Part shown: positions 46,642-56,099 of the stretch, piece by piece
Layout of the letters: each line of letters opens with the position of its first letter
Numbering within the stretch: the first letter of the stretch is position 1
Assembly (NCBI GenBank): GCA_037349315.1
Contig: JBAIAC010000027.1
Location: 12,653,501-12,717,500, forward strand
DNA from: Chelydra serpentina
Lineage: Eukaryota; Chordata; Testudines; Chelydridae
Reading direction: 5' to 3'
DNA: 64,000 bases
The notes under the pieces: generated by a model
The model's input: the letters and a program-made list of their open reading frames with translations, nothing else
Databases searched by the model: none
What the model was told of the DNA's origin: nothing
Program-made: the position numbers and the translations under genes

Positions 46642-46830
46642 GCCAGGGCCAGGTTTACCCTGCAAGCAGAACAAGAAATTGCCTAGGGCAGCAAGAAATT
46701 AGAGGCAGCAAAATGTTTAGTGGGTTTATTATTCTTTGAGTGACTACAGGGTAGGAGGATGTTTTCCACTTTGTAGAGGGCAGCAAAAACCCTAGCGCCA
46801 GGGTTATCTGCAGCCCTAACCATGGATAAC
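46642..46830. mobile_element. Non-autonomous DNA transposon fragment
   Basis: GCCAGGGCCAGGTTTACCCT at the left and GCAAAAACCCTAGCGCCAGG at the right are weakly inverted. GCCTAGGGCAGCAAGAAATT and AGAGGGCAGCAAAAACC repeat internally. The target duplication was not resolved. Confidence 0.45.
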
Positions 46831-47073
46831 CTTTTTGTCAGAGTGAACCACTTAGCTAATCTGTCAATGCTCTCACTTGAAGTAATTAGTAACAGCAAGT
46901 AAATAGAGAGATTTCTTTTATTGCATTTTATAGCCATATGTACTGTACATATATCTGGACATATTTATAAATCAGATTCTTGTAAAGTACACGTTCTTTT
47001 TAAATATAGGACAATATAAAACCTTATTTTTTACTGTTATCCTTTTTCTTTAGATCCCCTTCATTTAACTGTT

Positions 47074-47794
47074 CCATAGAACAGTGTTTCTCAAATGTGG
47101 CCACCGTGGCTTCATGTGGCCACCAGGGGCTTTTCTTGTGGACACAGTCTCCTCGAAAGTGATGGGGGAGGGGGGAAAGCAATGCCCCCTCCCCCGAGGC
47201 CACCAACCTCGGGGGGAGACAAATGCTGAAGGAACAGGCTGCTAGTGAGTTCCCTACCTTCCCTGGGGTGGTGGGCAACAGGTTCCGCTCCTGGGCTCAC
47301 CTCCATCCATTCTCCCCATTGCCTCTGGGCCCCAATGCCTCCCTACCCGCCTCCCCATCCAGAGCTTAATTTGTCCCTGGGCTTGCCAGGGCTGAGTAAG
47401 TCTGCTGCTGTGAAAAGTGATATTTGTATGTTTGTTAATATCACTTTTCACAGCAGCAGCTTACTAGCTAGCACATCTTTAAAAAAGAAACCAGAAAAGC
47501 AAAGTAAAACAACAACAACAAAGACAGGAATGTTTCCTTATTTGTGTTTTCTATTTTGTTTAGGTCCAGTAAAGACTAGAGACAAGTGAACATTATTTTT
47601 ATTATTGAGTGTGCAAAAAAATCCCAACATAAATAAATTGCAATGATTTGGACAAGTATATGTGCATATTTATTTGTCTTTCCTAAACTTAATTAGGAAT
47701 TTTAGTTAAAATTGTCAGAGCGGCCACCAGCAAGAGTTGGTGGCTACACTCTGAGGCCACCAAAAATGTTGTTGCGAGAACCCCTGCCATAGTA
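47074..47794. mobile_element. hAT non-autonomous element, 8-bp duplication with one mismatch
   Basis: CCATAGAA (47074-47081) and CCATAGTA (47787-47794) flank a 705-bp element. Its left end CAGTGTTTCTCAAATG and the complement of its right end, CAGGGGTTCTCGCAAC, are inverted repeats, followed on both sides by GTGGCC. These are hAT hallmarks. The interior has a C-rich half, a strong hairpin at 47403-47458, and an AT-rich half. The 114-aa frame across it is not a transposase. Confidence 0.85.
47403..47458. repeat. Perfect 22-bp stem with 12-nt loop inside the hAT element
   Basis: The left arm 47403-47424 begins TGCTGCTGTGAAAAGTGA and the right arm 47437-47458 is its exact reverse complement, ending CACAGCAGCA. 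With a bulge the pairing continues to flanking AGTAAG/CTTACT. Confidence 0.92.
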
Positions 47795-47925
47795 TGTTCA
47801 ACTGATGTTTTTGCTGGATGTCTGAGATGGTGGGGTTTATTTGTCTCTTTGGTCTATTGTCTCATTTTTGTACTTTAAAACAAATGTATACATGCACCCA
47901 GAAACATATGATGGGTTTTTTAGTA

Positions 47926-48155
47926 ATATAAATATTAAATATCAGAGGGGTAGCCATGTTAGTCTGGATCTGTCGAAGCGACAAAGAGTCCTGTGGCACC
48001 TCATAAACTAACAGACGTATTGGAGCATAAGCTTTCGTGGGTGAATACTGGGTATTCAGAAGACGTGGGTATTCACCCACGAAAGCTTATGCTCCAGTAC
48101 ATCTGTTAGTCTATAAGGTGCCACAGGAATCTTTGTCGCTTATATAAATATTAAA
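47926..48155. mobile_element. Tail-to-tail Penelope-like insertion with 14-bp target duplication
   Basis: ATATAAATATTAAA occurs at 47926-47939 and 48142-48155 and flanks about 202 bp consisting of two opposed PLE 3' ends. The left half (minus) has GAGTCCTGTGGCACCTCATA and GAGCATAAGCTTTCGTGGG; the right half (plus) has CCCACGAAAGCTTATGCTCC and GGTGCCACAGGAATC. No ORF remains. The tail differs from families A and B, so this is a third variant. Confidence 0.85.
48057..48092 (+). ncRNA. Hammerhead-like core in the third PLE variant
   Basis: CAGAAGA (one change from CUGANGA) is followed by a perfect 6-bp stem GTGGGT/ACCCAC with an ATTC loop, then GAAA and GCTTATGC. The mirrored left half has lost the CUGANGA box. 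Confidence 0.45.
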
Positions 48156-48679
48156 CTATATTAAAATACAGCCTGACTTTCAGAAAGAAGGTGGAACTTG
48201 CATCATCACCAAAGAGAAAACCATTGTTTTCTGACTTGTAAACAGAGCCACTTTTGAGCTGAGAGGCATTGAGACAGAGCTAACAAAGAACCACACCATT
48301 ACTTTTTGACAACAGCCACACTTTAAAATTATTCAGCAACCAATCAAACATTTCATATTAAGATAAACTTCAGCAATGGTTTCTGAGGGTTAATAGGTAT
48401 TATAAGCATATCATAGATGGTTGTAAGCCAGAGTTTCAAACAATGTATTGGTTGGTTGGATGCTATAGCAATCTATAATTAATGAACCATTTGTTAAAGT
48501 GTCAATTCATTATTGATTAACCCCGTATAAACCATTTATAAATGGAACCTTGATATAAAGTGCAAACCAAACCAACTGTGACAAGAGCCACCATTCTGCT
48601 GAATTTAATAGCAAAACACCAATCAACTTCACTGTGAGCGAGACTGGGCCGGAATGGTGTAACTGTAAGCTTACACAAA
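48156..48679. other. Intronic sequence with no recognised feature
   Basis: AT-rich, no repeat terminus or gene recognised. Confidence 0.4.
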
Positions 48680-48881
48680 GGCCACCATTTTCAAAAGTGA
48701 CTAGCGATTTTATTTACCTGCAGTTTTGGATGCCCAACTTGAGACACCTTAAAGGAGGCTGATTTTCAGAGAGGACATGCTCAGCACCGTTTGAAAATCA
48801 GGCCTTTTTAAAAGTGTCATAAGTTTGAGCCCCGCATGTTTATGCACCCAAAACCACTAATTACTTTTGAAAATCTTGGCC
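48680..48881. mobile_element. Palindromic MITE, 202 bp
   Basis: The left end GGCCACCATTTTCAAAAGTG and right end CACTAATTACTTTTGAAAAT, then CTTGGCC, are long imperfect inverted repeats. Inner words GATTTTCAGAGAGGACATGC and GTTTGAAAATCAGGCC are also opposed, so most of the element can fold on itself. Confidence 0.65.
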
Positions 48882-48945
48882 AGAGTGTGTGAGTGTGTGT
48901 ATGTATATATACATATATACATACACACAATGTGTGCGCGCATAT
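48882..48945. repeat. TG/TA/CA low-complexity tract
   Basis: GTGTGTGAGTGTGTGTATG changes to TATATACATATATACATACA and then CACACAATGTGTGCGCGC, a degenerate alternating purine-pyrimidine tract. Confidence 0.85.
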
Positions 48946-49717
48946 ATAAACATTGGAAAAATAAAGACTAGGATAGGGTTGGGGGGAATTTTCAAAATCT
49001 TTCAAGTAGAGATATAGCTCTCCTTTTAATAGATCCATAATGTCAAAAAAAATATTACATCTCTGATCATTACTTGTGCCTTAAACATCTCTCTTATTTT
49101 TCTAGCAATCTCCCATGAAATCCTCCAAGACTAAACAGATGGGTTGAATTATTAACTAGGAGAAGAATAGTTCTACTAAATACTAAACCATTCAGTCAAT
49201 CGCTGAATGATAGCAACACAAAAAAGTAAAACAAACAAATGAAGTTGGTTACAAGAGAGTTTGATACCTCTAGACCAAGGACGTCAATTGCATGCTCATG
49301 GTGCAACAATTACCCCATAAGGAGTGGAATTGTGTGGCATATTTAAAGACTTTACCTTCTATTCCCTTGTTTAAACGAGATTACTATTCCCCTCACCCTA
49401 TCAAAATAGATTTTATAAATTGCTTTTAATTTTCTAGCAAAGCAAATATCATCTGGAAAATCTATGAAATAAACAATGATTTTTCATTTTTTACAACAGC
49501 AAACAGTTAATTCAAATTTTCAGTTATGAGCAAGTATCAAGTCTCTCTCACTATCAGTTCCTTAATCTAACCAATAGCATGTTCTAAGACCAGGCTTGAT
49601 TGGATCTCCATAGACTCACAGTTGCAAGTTTGTTTGCAAGCACTGAAATCTTTTGTCTACGAACCACTTTGTGATATATTACGGGGGAGGGGGATGCAAG
49701 TTTATTGCAGCAGGGGG

Positions 49718-50190
49718 TTGCGATACTGTTACCCTTACTTCTGCACTGCTGCTGACGGCAATGCTGCCTTCAGAGCTGGGCAGCTGCAGAGCGGTGGCTG
49801 CTGGCCGGGAGCCCAGCTCTGAAGGCAGAGCCGCCGCTAGCAGCAGCGCAGAAGTAAGGATGGCTTGGTACGGTATTGCCACCCTTACTTCTGCCTGCAG
49901 AGCTGGGCCCTCAGTGAGCAGACGTCACTCTCCGGCTGCCCAGCTCTGAAGGCAGCAGTGCAGAAGTATGGATGACATGGTATGGTATTGCCACCCTCAC
50001 TTCTGCGCTGCTGCTGGCGGGGCGCTGGCTTCAGAGCTGGGTACCTGGTCAACAGCCACCGCTCTCCGGCTGCCCAGCTCTGAAGGCAGCACAGAAATAA
50101 GGGTGGCAATTCCACAACCCCCCTAAAATAACTTTGGGACCCCCCTGCATGTCCCTTTTGGGTCAGGACCCCCAATTTGAGAAACGCTGA
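49718..50190. mobile_element. hAT-type element made of tandem palindromic units, left end missing
   Basis: GCCACCCTTACTTCTGC-type blocks begin near 49731, 49881 and 49993 and alternate with their complement GCAGAAGTAAGGATGG, separated by CAGAGCTGGGC/GCCCAGCTCTG palindromes. The right end reads TTTGAGAAACGCTG, a hAT-like terminus (CAGCGTTTCTCAAA on the minus strand). The matching left end was not found. Frames of 66-114 aa across it are shadows. Confidence 0.6.
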
Positions 50191-50200
50191 TCTCCCCCGT

Positions 50201-50340
50201 GAAATCTGTATAGTATTGGGTAAAACCACCCAAAAGACCAGATTTCATGGGGTGGGGTGGGGAGCGGGGGGGGGAGGAGACCAGATTTCACGGTCCATAA
50301 CTCATTTTTCATCGCCGTGAATTTGGTAGGGCCCTAATTA
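50201..50340 (-). mobile_element. Interspersed repeat fragment with AGGGCCCTACC end
   Basis: On the minus strand it begins AGGGCCCTACCAAATTCACG and contains GACCGTGAAATCTGG, then a G/C-rich tract (plus-strand GGGGTGGGGTGGGG), then GATTTCACGGGGG. I recall this start from a common turtle transposon; only part is present. Confidence 0.5.
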
Positions 50341-50980
50341 TGGAAACAATCAAATCATTAAACCACATCTAATATCTTTATAGTGATGAATTGAAGTTGC
50401 ACTGGTCGATATTGTAAGTAGCAATTTCTTGTGCAGATTTCTTGTGGCAGTTACTGAAAATACACCTTTTGATATATCGTAATTAAAGTGGGTTACACCA
50501 ATTTATACATGCACATTATTATGTGGCTGTTAAATGTCTGTAAAAGATGTTTTAGCATTCAAATCATGCTTGTGGTATTGACAACAAGTAGCCCCATCAC
50601 CTTCCATTAGACTATTTCTGTGAGAGACGCAAGCATGATATTTTCTTTGACAATGGATTTGATAGTTCACATATCTATAACTTATCATGAACTGATGCTA
50701 TAAACCTGATCCAAAGCCCACTTAAATAATTGGAAATGCTCCCTTTGGTTTTAGCAGGCTTTGCCCCATATGCAAATGTTGGTGGACAGGAGAAAATATA
50801 TACTCATAATAAATAACAATGTTTTCTGGTCTTTCTTTAAGGTGCCACTCAAAGTATCATGTGCTCAATTCTAATGCAGATTCAAATTGATTTTGTTCTT
50901 TAAAAGAGATACTTGTGCATGAGTCTTTTAAAAACACAATTTCAAGAAAAATTGCACGGAACGGTAACAATTTCACAAAC
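50341..50980. other. Intron flank downstream of the exon
   Basis: AT-rich non-repetitive sequence up to the exon's donor site. No second exon was recognised. Confidence 0.45.
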
Positions 50981-51098
50981 CTTGATTCCTAGCTCTATGT
51001 TCTCTCCTCCATATACATCCATTCCAGGATCCAGAAGACCTATTTCTCCAAAGAACTTCCTGTTTACAACAAACGAACAGCCAATCATAGCAGGTGTC
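50981..51098 (-). CDS. GALNT17: Internal coding exon of a polypeptide N-acetylgalactosaminyltransferase, probably GALNT17
   Basis: Read on the minus strand, a pyrimidine tract ending in CTACAG precedes the exon, and the exon ends in ATCAAG followed by GTTTGT, so both splice sites are canonical. The 118 bases leave one nucleotide of a split codon and then 39 codons without a stop, beginning TPAMIGCSFVV and containing LLDPGMDVYGGENIELGIK. This is the Gal/GalNAc-T motif of the catalytic domain of family GT27 enzymes, which transfer GalNAc from UDP-GalNAc to Ser/Thr in the Golgi lumen. Most paralogues have WGGEN here; tyrosine at that position marks the GALNT8/9/17/18 branch, and the remaining residues match what I recall of GALNT17 better than GALNT9 or GALNT18. 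A branch-point-like TGCTGATAAT lies about 40 nt upstream. No neighbouring exon was found, which fits a gene with very long introns. Family assignment is firm; the paralogue is from memory. Confidence 0.8.
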
Positions 51099-51432
51099 CT
51101 GTAGGAAGAGAAAAAAAAATCAATAGAAACAGCATTATCAGCAATTCAGAATTATTAGTTGTCATTTTCCTTTTTTTAAAGGACTGTAGGTTTATTTAAT
51201 CAATGGAAGTTACCTAATACCTAAAATAAGGCCTGATCCTGATGTCATTGGAGTCTTTGGAAAGCTCCTATTGACTTCAGTGGGGTTTGCCCTGGGTAGT
51301 GCCATCAGCTTCACAATAGTAAGCATTATGTTTGTAGAATTGGAGCATTATTTGGGAGATATTTTTTTGCCACTGAAGTAAGACTGCACAAAATTCAACT
51401 GCTCAACTGCCTATTATAAGTTAAAGGGGGGA
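51099..51432. other. Intron flank upstream of the exon, with a short dyad repeat
   Basis: The acceptor tract lies at 51099-51119. GCCTGATCCTGATGTCATTG and CCTATTGACTTCAGTGGGG at 51231-51292 resemble the repeat at 29675. Confidence 0.45.
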
Positions 51433-51765
51433 AGGGGAGTCCTGTGGCTAAGGCACTGAACTTAAGAGATCTGGATTCAATTCTTGGCTCAGACACAGAC
51501 ATCCTGGGTGACGTTGGGCAAGTTACTTAATCTCTCTGTGCCTCACTTCCCCATTAGTAGAGTAGGAATACTACTAGTACCTTTCTACTACGGCTACCTT
51601 TACTCCCCCTTTTTTCTCTTGTCTGTTTAGAACGTAAGCTCTCCAGGACAGCAATTGGTTTTTTTTTGCTATGTATTTGCACAGTGCCTAATCAAATGGG
51701 GCCCTGATCGTGGGTGGGATCTGCAGGGTGATATTAATTATAACAATAATTTAATTCCAGAGAAG
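51433..51765 (+). mobile_element. tRNA-derived SINE, near full length
   Basis: The head has an A-box-like TGGCTAAGGCACTG (from about 51445) and a B box GGATTCAATTC (51473-51483). The body has GACGTTGGGCAAGTTACTTA, ATCTCTCTGTGCCTCAC and CCCCATTAGTAGAGTAGG, and the tail has AACGTAAGCTCTCCAGGACA, TTTGCACAGTGCC and GGGGCCCTGATC, ending TTATAACAATAATTT. It is the clearest tortoise-type Pol III SINE in the window. Confidence 0.85.
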
Positions 51766-52236
51766 GAAATATACCTCACTAATGAATAACAACAACAATC
51801 ATGTGGCTGAAGCATATTCATTAAAAACACTGGACAAATATTCACACAGTATTTTGTTGCATAATCTTCCCAGCTCTACCAATAGCCAGAGTTACTCTCG
51901 AGTGGGTGGGTGCGAAAGATTTGATTCCAGAATGTTGCAAAAGTTCTTGCTCTCTAGTTGATGAAGCAAAATTACTACTCAGCCTCTGGAAGGCCAGCCA
52001 AGCTCAAGGTATCCATTAAGAGAAAAGGATTAAGAAAAATGAGAGAGACTGGGTCAGGTACTGACATTAACATATGCACAAAAAGATACAGAAGAAATAC
52101 AGTCCCACTGGATATTTTCCTAATAACTATAAAACATTAACGGCATTCATAGGTAGGTGTATTTACTACTGGTGCCAGTTTTCTTTCTTCTTCAATAACT
52201 AGGATAGAACAACTGTAAATATTGTTTGAAAACACC
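51766..52236. other. Intronic sequence with no recognised feature
   Basis: No gene or repeat terminus was recognised. Confidence 0.4.
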
Positions 52237-52317
52237 GGGGCAGATCTTCAGCTGGTGTAGGTGGTTCACTGGAAACAAGGGAGCTATTCTGATTTACACC
52301 AGCTAAGGATCTGGCCC
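52237..52317. repeat. Palindromic dyad repeat (AGATCCTCAGCTGG type)
   Basis: GGGGCAGATCTTCAGCTGGT at the left pairs with ACACCAGCTAAGGATCTGGC at the right, leaving about 40 bp between. The copy is about 81 bp. Confidence 0.7.
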
Positions 52318-52949
52318 ATTATTTTGGCATGTTTGAACAGAACCCCATCCCTAAAATGATGATTTACCACACAGCATGTGGCTTAAAACAACTAGATTGT
52401 TATGTTCTTGCTACTTTGGGGTTTGCAAATCTGTTGTGGTTGTGGTATATGGAAAGTTAAATCCTCTGGGATATTTTCCACTGCAAAATGGAATAATAAA
52501 AGATACTCCCTTCCCTTCCCATCTAATCTAGACTTTGATCCTAGCTGTAGAAGCAAAGCCTGAACCCCTTCTGGATATCAGCAAGGAAAAAAATCAAATC
52601 TGCCTGTAATATTTAGGGGTGCAGAAGAGTCACCAAAGCACCTCAGTCTTAAATAATTCCCGTACACAAACGGAGCTCTGTGCCCCCAATATCCTTTGAA
52701 GTCAGGAAATAAGCCTAGTATTTAAGCAGTGGTATTGCCCTCACTAGGGTGAAATTCAACCTTGAACAGAGAAACAGCACAAGCTTATGCGGCAGTTAAC
52801 TCCTACTTAAGCCCCATGACTAAGCACATAGGCCTTGGGTTGCACAGGGAAGACTTTCACCCCTTCATGCAAATTCTATCATACATGATCATTAGAAAAC
52901 TCACTGTATTTCCCCATGAGCACATGTTGTTTCCTAAAAGGCAGTCTGG

Positions 52950-53345
52950 TCTTGAGGTAGAAGCCAGGCAGTAGGAGTCAGGAAGTCTGGCTTCTATTCC
53001 TGGTTCGACCTCTGATATGCTGTGTCATACTTAACAAACATGCTTTAAATGAGGCAAGTCACAGAACCACCCCGTGCCTCAGTTTACCAATCTATAAAGT
53101 TGCTATTTACAGCACTTCTCTACCTTGCCTAGGGCCAGATAGTGACACTCAGGTTGGGTTGTACCTTATACCATGAGTCATCCCATGGGAGTCAATGGGA
53201 GGCAAATACTACTCTACCTGAGTGAAGGTATCACTCGTTGACTCATAGACGGTATGAGGCCTAATTCATTTTTGTGAATTATCTGCGATCCTTGGATGAA
53301 GGATGAGATGTATTATTCTGTTATGATTATTGATAGTCATTATAA
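52950..53345 (+). mobile_element. tRNA-derived SINE, probably with a small insertion
   Basis: A head with TTGAGGTAGAAGCC and B-box-like CCTGGTTCGACC is followed by CCGTGCCTCAGTTTACC and a late tail GCGATCCTTGGATGAAGGAT. Between body and tail (about 53131-53272) sits unrelated sequence starting AGGGCCAGATAGTGACAC, perhaps another dyad repeat. The borders of that inner piece are not proven. Confidence 0.6.
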
Positions 53346-53727
53346 GTTTTAACGTAGAATCATAGAACAATTGGCATATTAAATTAGTAAATACAGGAAC
53401 TATCAATACTCTACCTTAAATAGACTCTTTTTCAGACAGCCCTCTTACCCTTAGTTTCAATAAGCAGTACAATACTTCATGGTTTGCTCTACTCTGGTAC
53501 TTAAGAATTCAATTTCATTGCTTTAGTTGTAGCAAGATTACTACCATTAGCAGAAACAATTCATTTTGAAATGATAACCACGTTAGAGATGCCAACATCT
53601 AATAGCTCCATTATCCTGCATTACCATCAGAAATTAAACAAAAGGGAAAGACACACTTTTTCTGTCACAGAATATGCACAACCCCTTTTTCGCTTGCGTC
53701 TTCTGAACTGGGAAGCTGGCATGGACA

Positions 53728-53987
53728 CTTTGGGTATATCTACACAGCAACTAGACTCCCGCAGCTGGCCTGTGCCAACCGACTCGGGGTCATGCGGAGG
53801 GTCTGTTTCATTGCGGTGTAGACTTCCAGGTGAGCTCTGGGAGCCTCTCGCCTTGCAGGGTCCTAGAGCCCGGCCTCAACCCAAGCCCAGAAATCTGCAC
53901 AGCAATGAAACAGCCCTGGATTTTGAGCCCCCTGACTGGCATGGGCCAGCTGCAGGTGTCTAGTTGCTGTGCAGACATACCCTTTGG
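53728..53987. mobile_element. MITE with 24-bp inverted ends
   Basis: The left end GTATATCTACACAGCAACTA (then GAC) and the complement of the right end, GTATGTCTGCACAGCAACTA (then GAC), match with two differences. CTTTGG flanks it at 53728-53733 and 53982-53987. The interior has opposed TGTTTCATTGC and GCAATGAAACAG. The 130-aa frame ending here is a shadow. Confidence 0.75.
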
Positions 53988-54059
53988 GATCTAGTTATGG
54001 GGACTCCGGGGCCTTTTGCTTCTCCATCAAATTTTGTTTAGGTCATTAGCGACAGAAAG

Positions 54060-54533
54060 ATACTAATTAGTGCTGGTCAAAAATTTTCCAGTGAAACTGT
54101 TTACCAATGGGGAAATGGTGTTTACAAAACAGCATTTTTGATGAAAAACTGAACGCCTGATAACTGAAATATCTGGATTCTGAAATGCTGCTGCAGCGAC
54201 TCCTGCGATAGTTCGGATACCTCATACTCCCTTTCTCCTCTATGGGCAGGGCTGACCAACGGGACTTCATGATGCACCTCCTTTCCACACCAAGAGGAGA
54301 AAACATGGTGCATCATGGGAGACGTAGTCCAACCAAGGAGCACAGCCTATGGAGGAGAAGAGGGGCATGAGGCACATGAACTACAACTCCCCTAAAGCAT
54401 CGAGTTAGCATTTCAAAATCAAAATATTTTATTTTTTTGGTGAAAATATTTCAGATTTTGATACTTCTAACCAAAAAAAACAATTTTTCCCCAGAAGAAA
54501 ACCTCCAGTTTTCTAACCAGCTCTCATACTAAA
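54060..54533. mobile_element. hAT-like MITE of the CTGGTCAAAA family, complete
   Basis: ATACTAAT (54060-54067) and ATACTAAA (54526-54533) form an 8-bp duplication with one mismatch. The element, 54068-54525, begins TAGTGCTGGTCAAAAATTTT and ends CTAACCAGCTCTC, inverted at GAGCTGGTTA/AGTGCTGGTC. AT-rich flanks enclose a central block with CATGGTGCATCATGGG. It gives the reference for the fragments at 1995 and 6155. Confidence 0.7.
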
Positions 54534-54656
54534 ATCTCATCACTAGTGGCTTGAGTGAAATCAGCTGGTGGCCACAGACCGGCTCTTATTGAACAATAGC
54601 CCACACGTACACCCCCCTCCCCCACAATTTTTTTGACAGTCAAATATTTTAAGGCC

Positions 54657-54922
54657 TAAGGCTCTGATCCCGCTAATACTCATGTGCTTAACTTGATGTG
54701 CTGTGAGTAGTTCCACTGAAATCAAGGGGAGCACTCGCAGTGCATAAACTTAAGCATGTATGCACATCTTTACAGGATCAAAGCCTCAGGACCTAATCCA
54801 ATGCTTCCTGAAGTTAGTGGGGAGTCTTTCCAAGAACTTTATTGGATCAAGCCATAAAGGTCCAACCTAAGCATCCAATAAAGTCAATGGGGGTCTTTTT
54901 GAGCATTAGATCAGACCCTAAA
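54657..54922. repeat. Cluster of three palindromic dyad repeats
   Basis: Adjacent copies lie at about 54657-54790 (GGCTCTGATCCCGCTAATAC to TTACAGGATCAAAGCC), 54790-54858 (GACCTAATCCAATGCTTCC to TATTGGATCAAGCC) and 54866-54922 (GTCCAACCTAAGCATCC to GCATTAGATCAGACCC). All have GGATC-containing arms and a central AGTCAATGGG or AGTTAGTGGG. Confidence 0.5.
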
Positions 54923-54975
54923 TGAACATGAAAACTGAAGTTATCCTCTCATCCCTGCTAATGGCCACTCCCTCC

Positions 54976-55098
54976 TAAGGTGACCAGAGAGCAAGTGTGA
55001 AAAATCAGGACAGGGGTGGGGGGTAATAGGAGCCTATAGAAGTAAAAGACCCCAAAATCAGGACTGTCCCTATAAAATCGGGACATCTGGTCACCCTA
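54976..55098 (-). mobile_element. GGTGACC MITE, copy 5
   Basis: Ends TAAGGTGACCAGAGAGC and ATCTGGTCACCCTA. The interior is in the minus orientation (GGAGCCTATAGAAG, AAATCAGGACTGTCCC). Confidence 0.88.
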
Positions 55099-56099
55099 CT
55101 CCCTCCAAAGCCAGCTGAGACTTGATGAAGCTGTCAGCACTGATTTGTGTGCATAACATGTCCTTTCAGAAGCTCTGCATGTGAATAATCTGACAAGAGA
55201 TTTTATAATTTCACCTCCAAATTTTGCTCAACTATATCATGCTGCATATTCATTTCCGACCAAATGATATCGTTAACATGCAAAACGAGCAAATGGAGCA
55301 TTCCTGAGCTCCCTTAAGCAATACAAATTAAGCTACATTCTTCTTCATAACAATGGTTCCTTATCAAATAAATGAGGGCTCAAGTGGCAAGCTGGAATTT
55401 AAATACAAACTACATTTGATTTAACAGCAAATCCTTCAAAAAAAGGTGGACATTTAGAATAACAGAAGACCCATCCACAATGAAATAATAGCCCTAGGAG
55501 ACTGGATGATAAAGCCCTTCATTTTCCCTACCCCTTAATTAAAAGCATTAGCACAGTTTGTTTTGAAAACACACAGATCAACTCGCACTCAATGCATTTT
55601 TTATTTGTCCCGACGATAGCTAATTTTTCTTTAATGTGAAGCGAAAAGTAGAATTTGGCAGAAAGAATATTAACAGAGATGATTCATATTTAGTGGAATT
55701 ATTGGCCTTGTATCCTGAATTCCATGGCTTGTTAGTTTCTTGCTATTATTTCACTTGGCTCTTATACACAAATAAGTGACAAAAGATCAAAAAAAGCTGG
55801 CTGAACTATCCTCAGTATGAATGGCTAAATAAAGATAAATAAGACACCGAGGCAAACATTTATCCTAGTCTAGTAAGTGACTTTAATATTCTTCCTTTCT
55901 CTCGTGCAGTTATACTCTAGACTTCTTCAATTCGGAAGAATGGTTTAGAGGAAATATAGTCTAGTTAGTTCTCCTATACAATTAGTACTATACTTAAAGT
56001 ACAAGTTACAATATGTATATAGCAAGCAAGGGGTTTTGGTTGGGTTTGTGTTTTTTTAATTTTCATGTCCATACAAATAAAGGCTGACAGTGTAAAAAA
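55099..56099. other. Intronic sequence; 55200-55700 may be conserved non-coding
   Basis: There is no repeat or gene. The block contains TGCTGCATATTCATTTCCG, GATATCGTTAACATGC and CTTAATTAAAAGC, homeodomain- and POU-like words, in unbroken unique-looking sequence. Evidence for constraint is only impressionistic. Confidence 0.35.

Larger units (their letters stand above)
1..50980 (-). other. Intron downstream of the GALNT17-like exon (partial)
   Basis: This is everything 3' of the exon on the minus strand, inferred to be one intron because no further GALNT-like exon was recognised. The donor GTTTGT lies at its right edge. It is filled with interspersed repeats listed separately. A short exon missed by eye cannot be excluded; alignment of a GALNT17 protein would settle it. 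Confidence 0.5.

Noticed and set aside
49604..50208. ATCTCC as target duplication for the palindromic hAT-type element
   Set aside because: ATCTCCAT at about 49604 and ATCTCCCC after 50190 share six bases, but the sequence next to the left one does not match the inverted terminus.
51445..51483. tRNA gene
   Set aside because: A and B boxes are present, but they belong to a SINE head followed by a SINE body and tail; no cloverleaf with paired acceptor stem.
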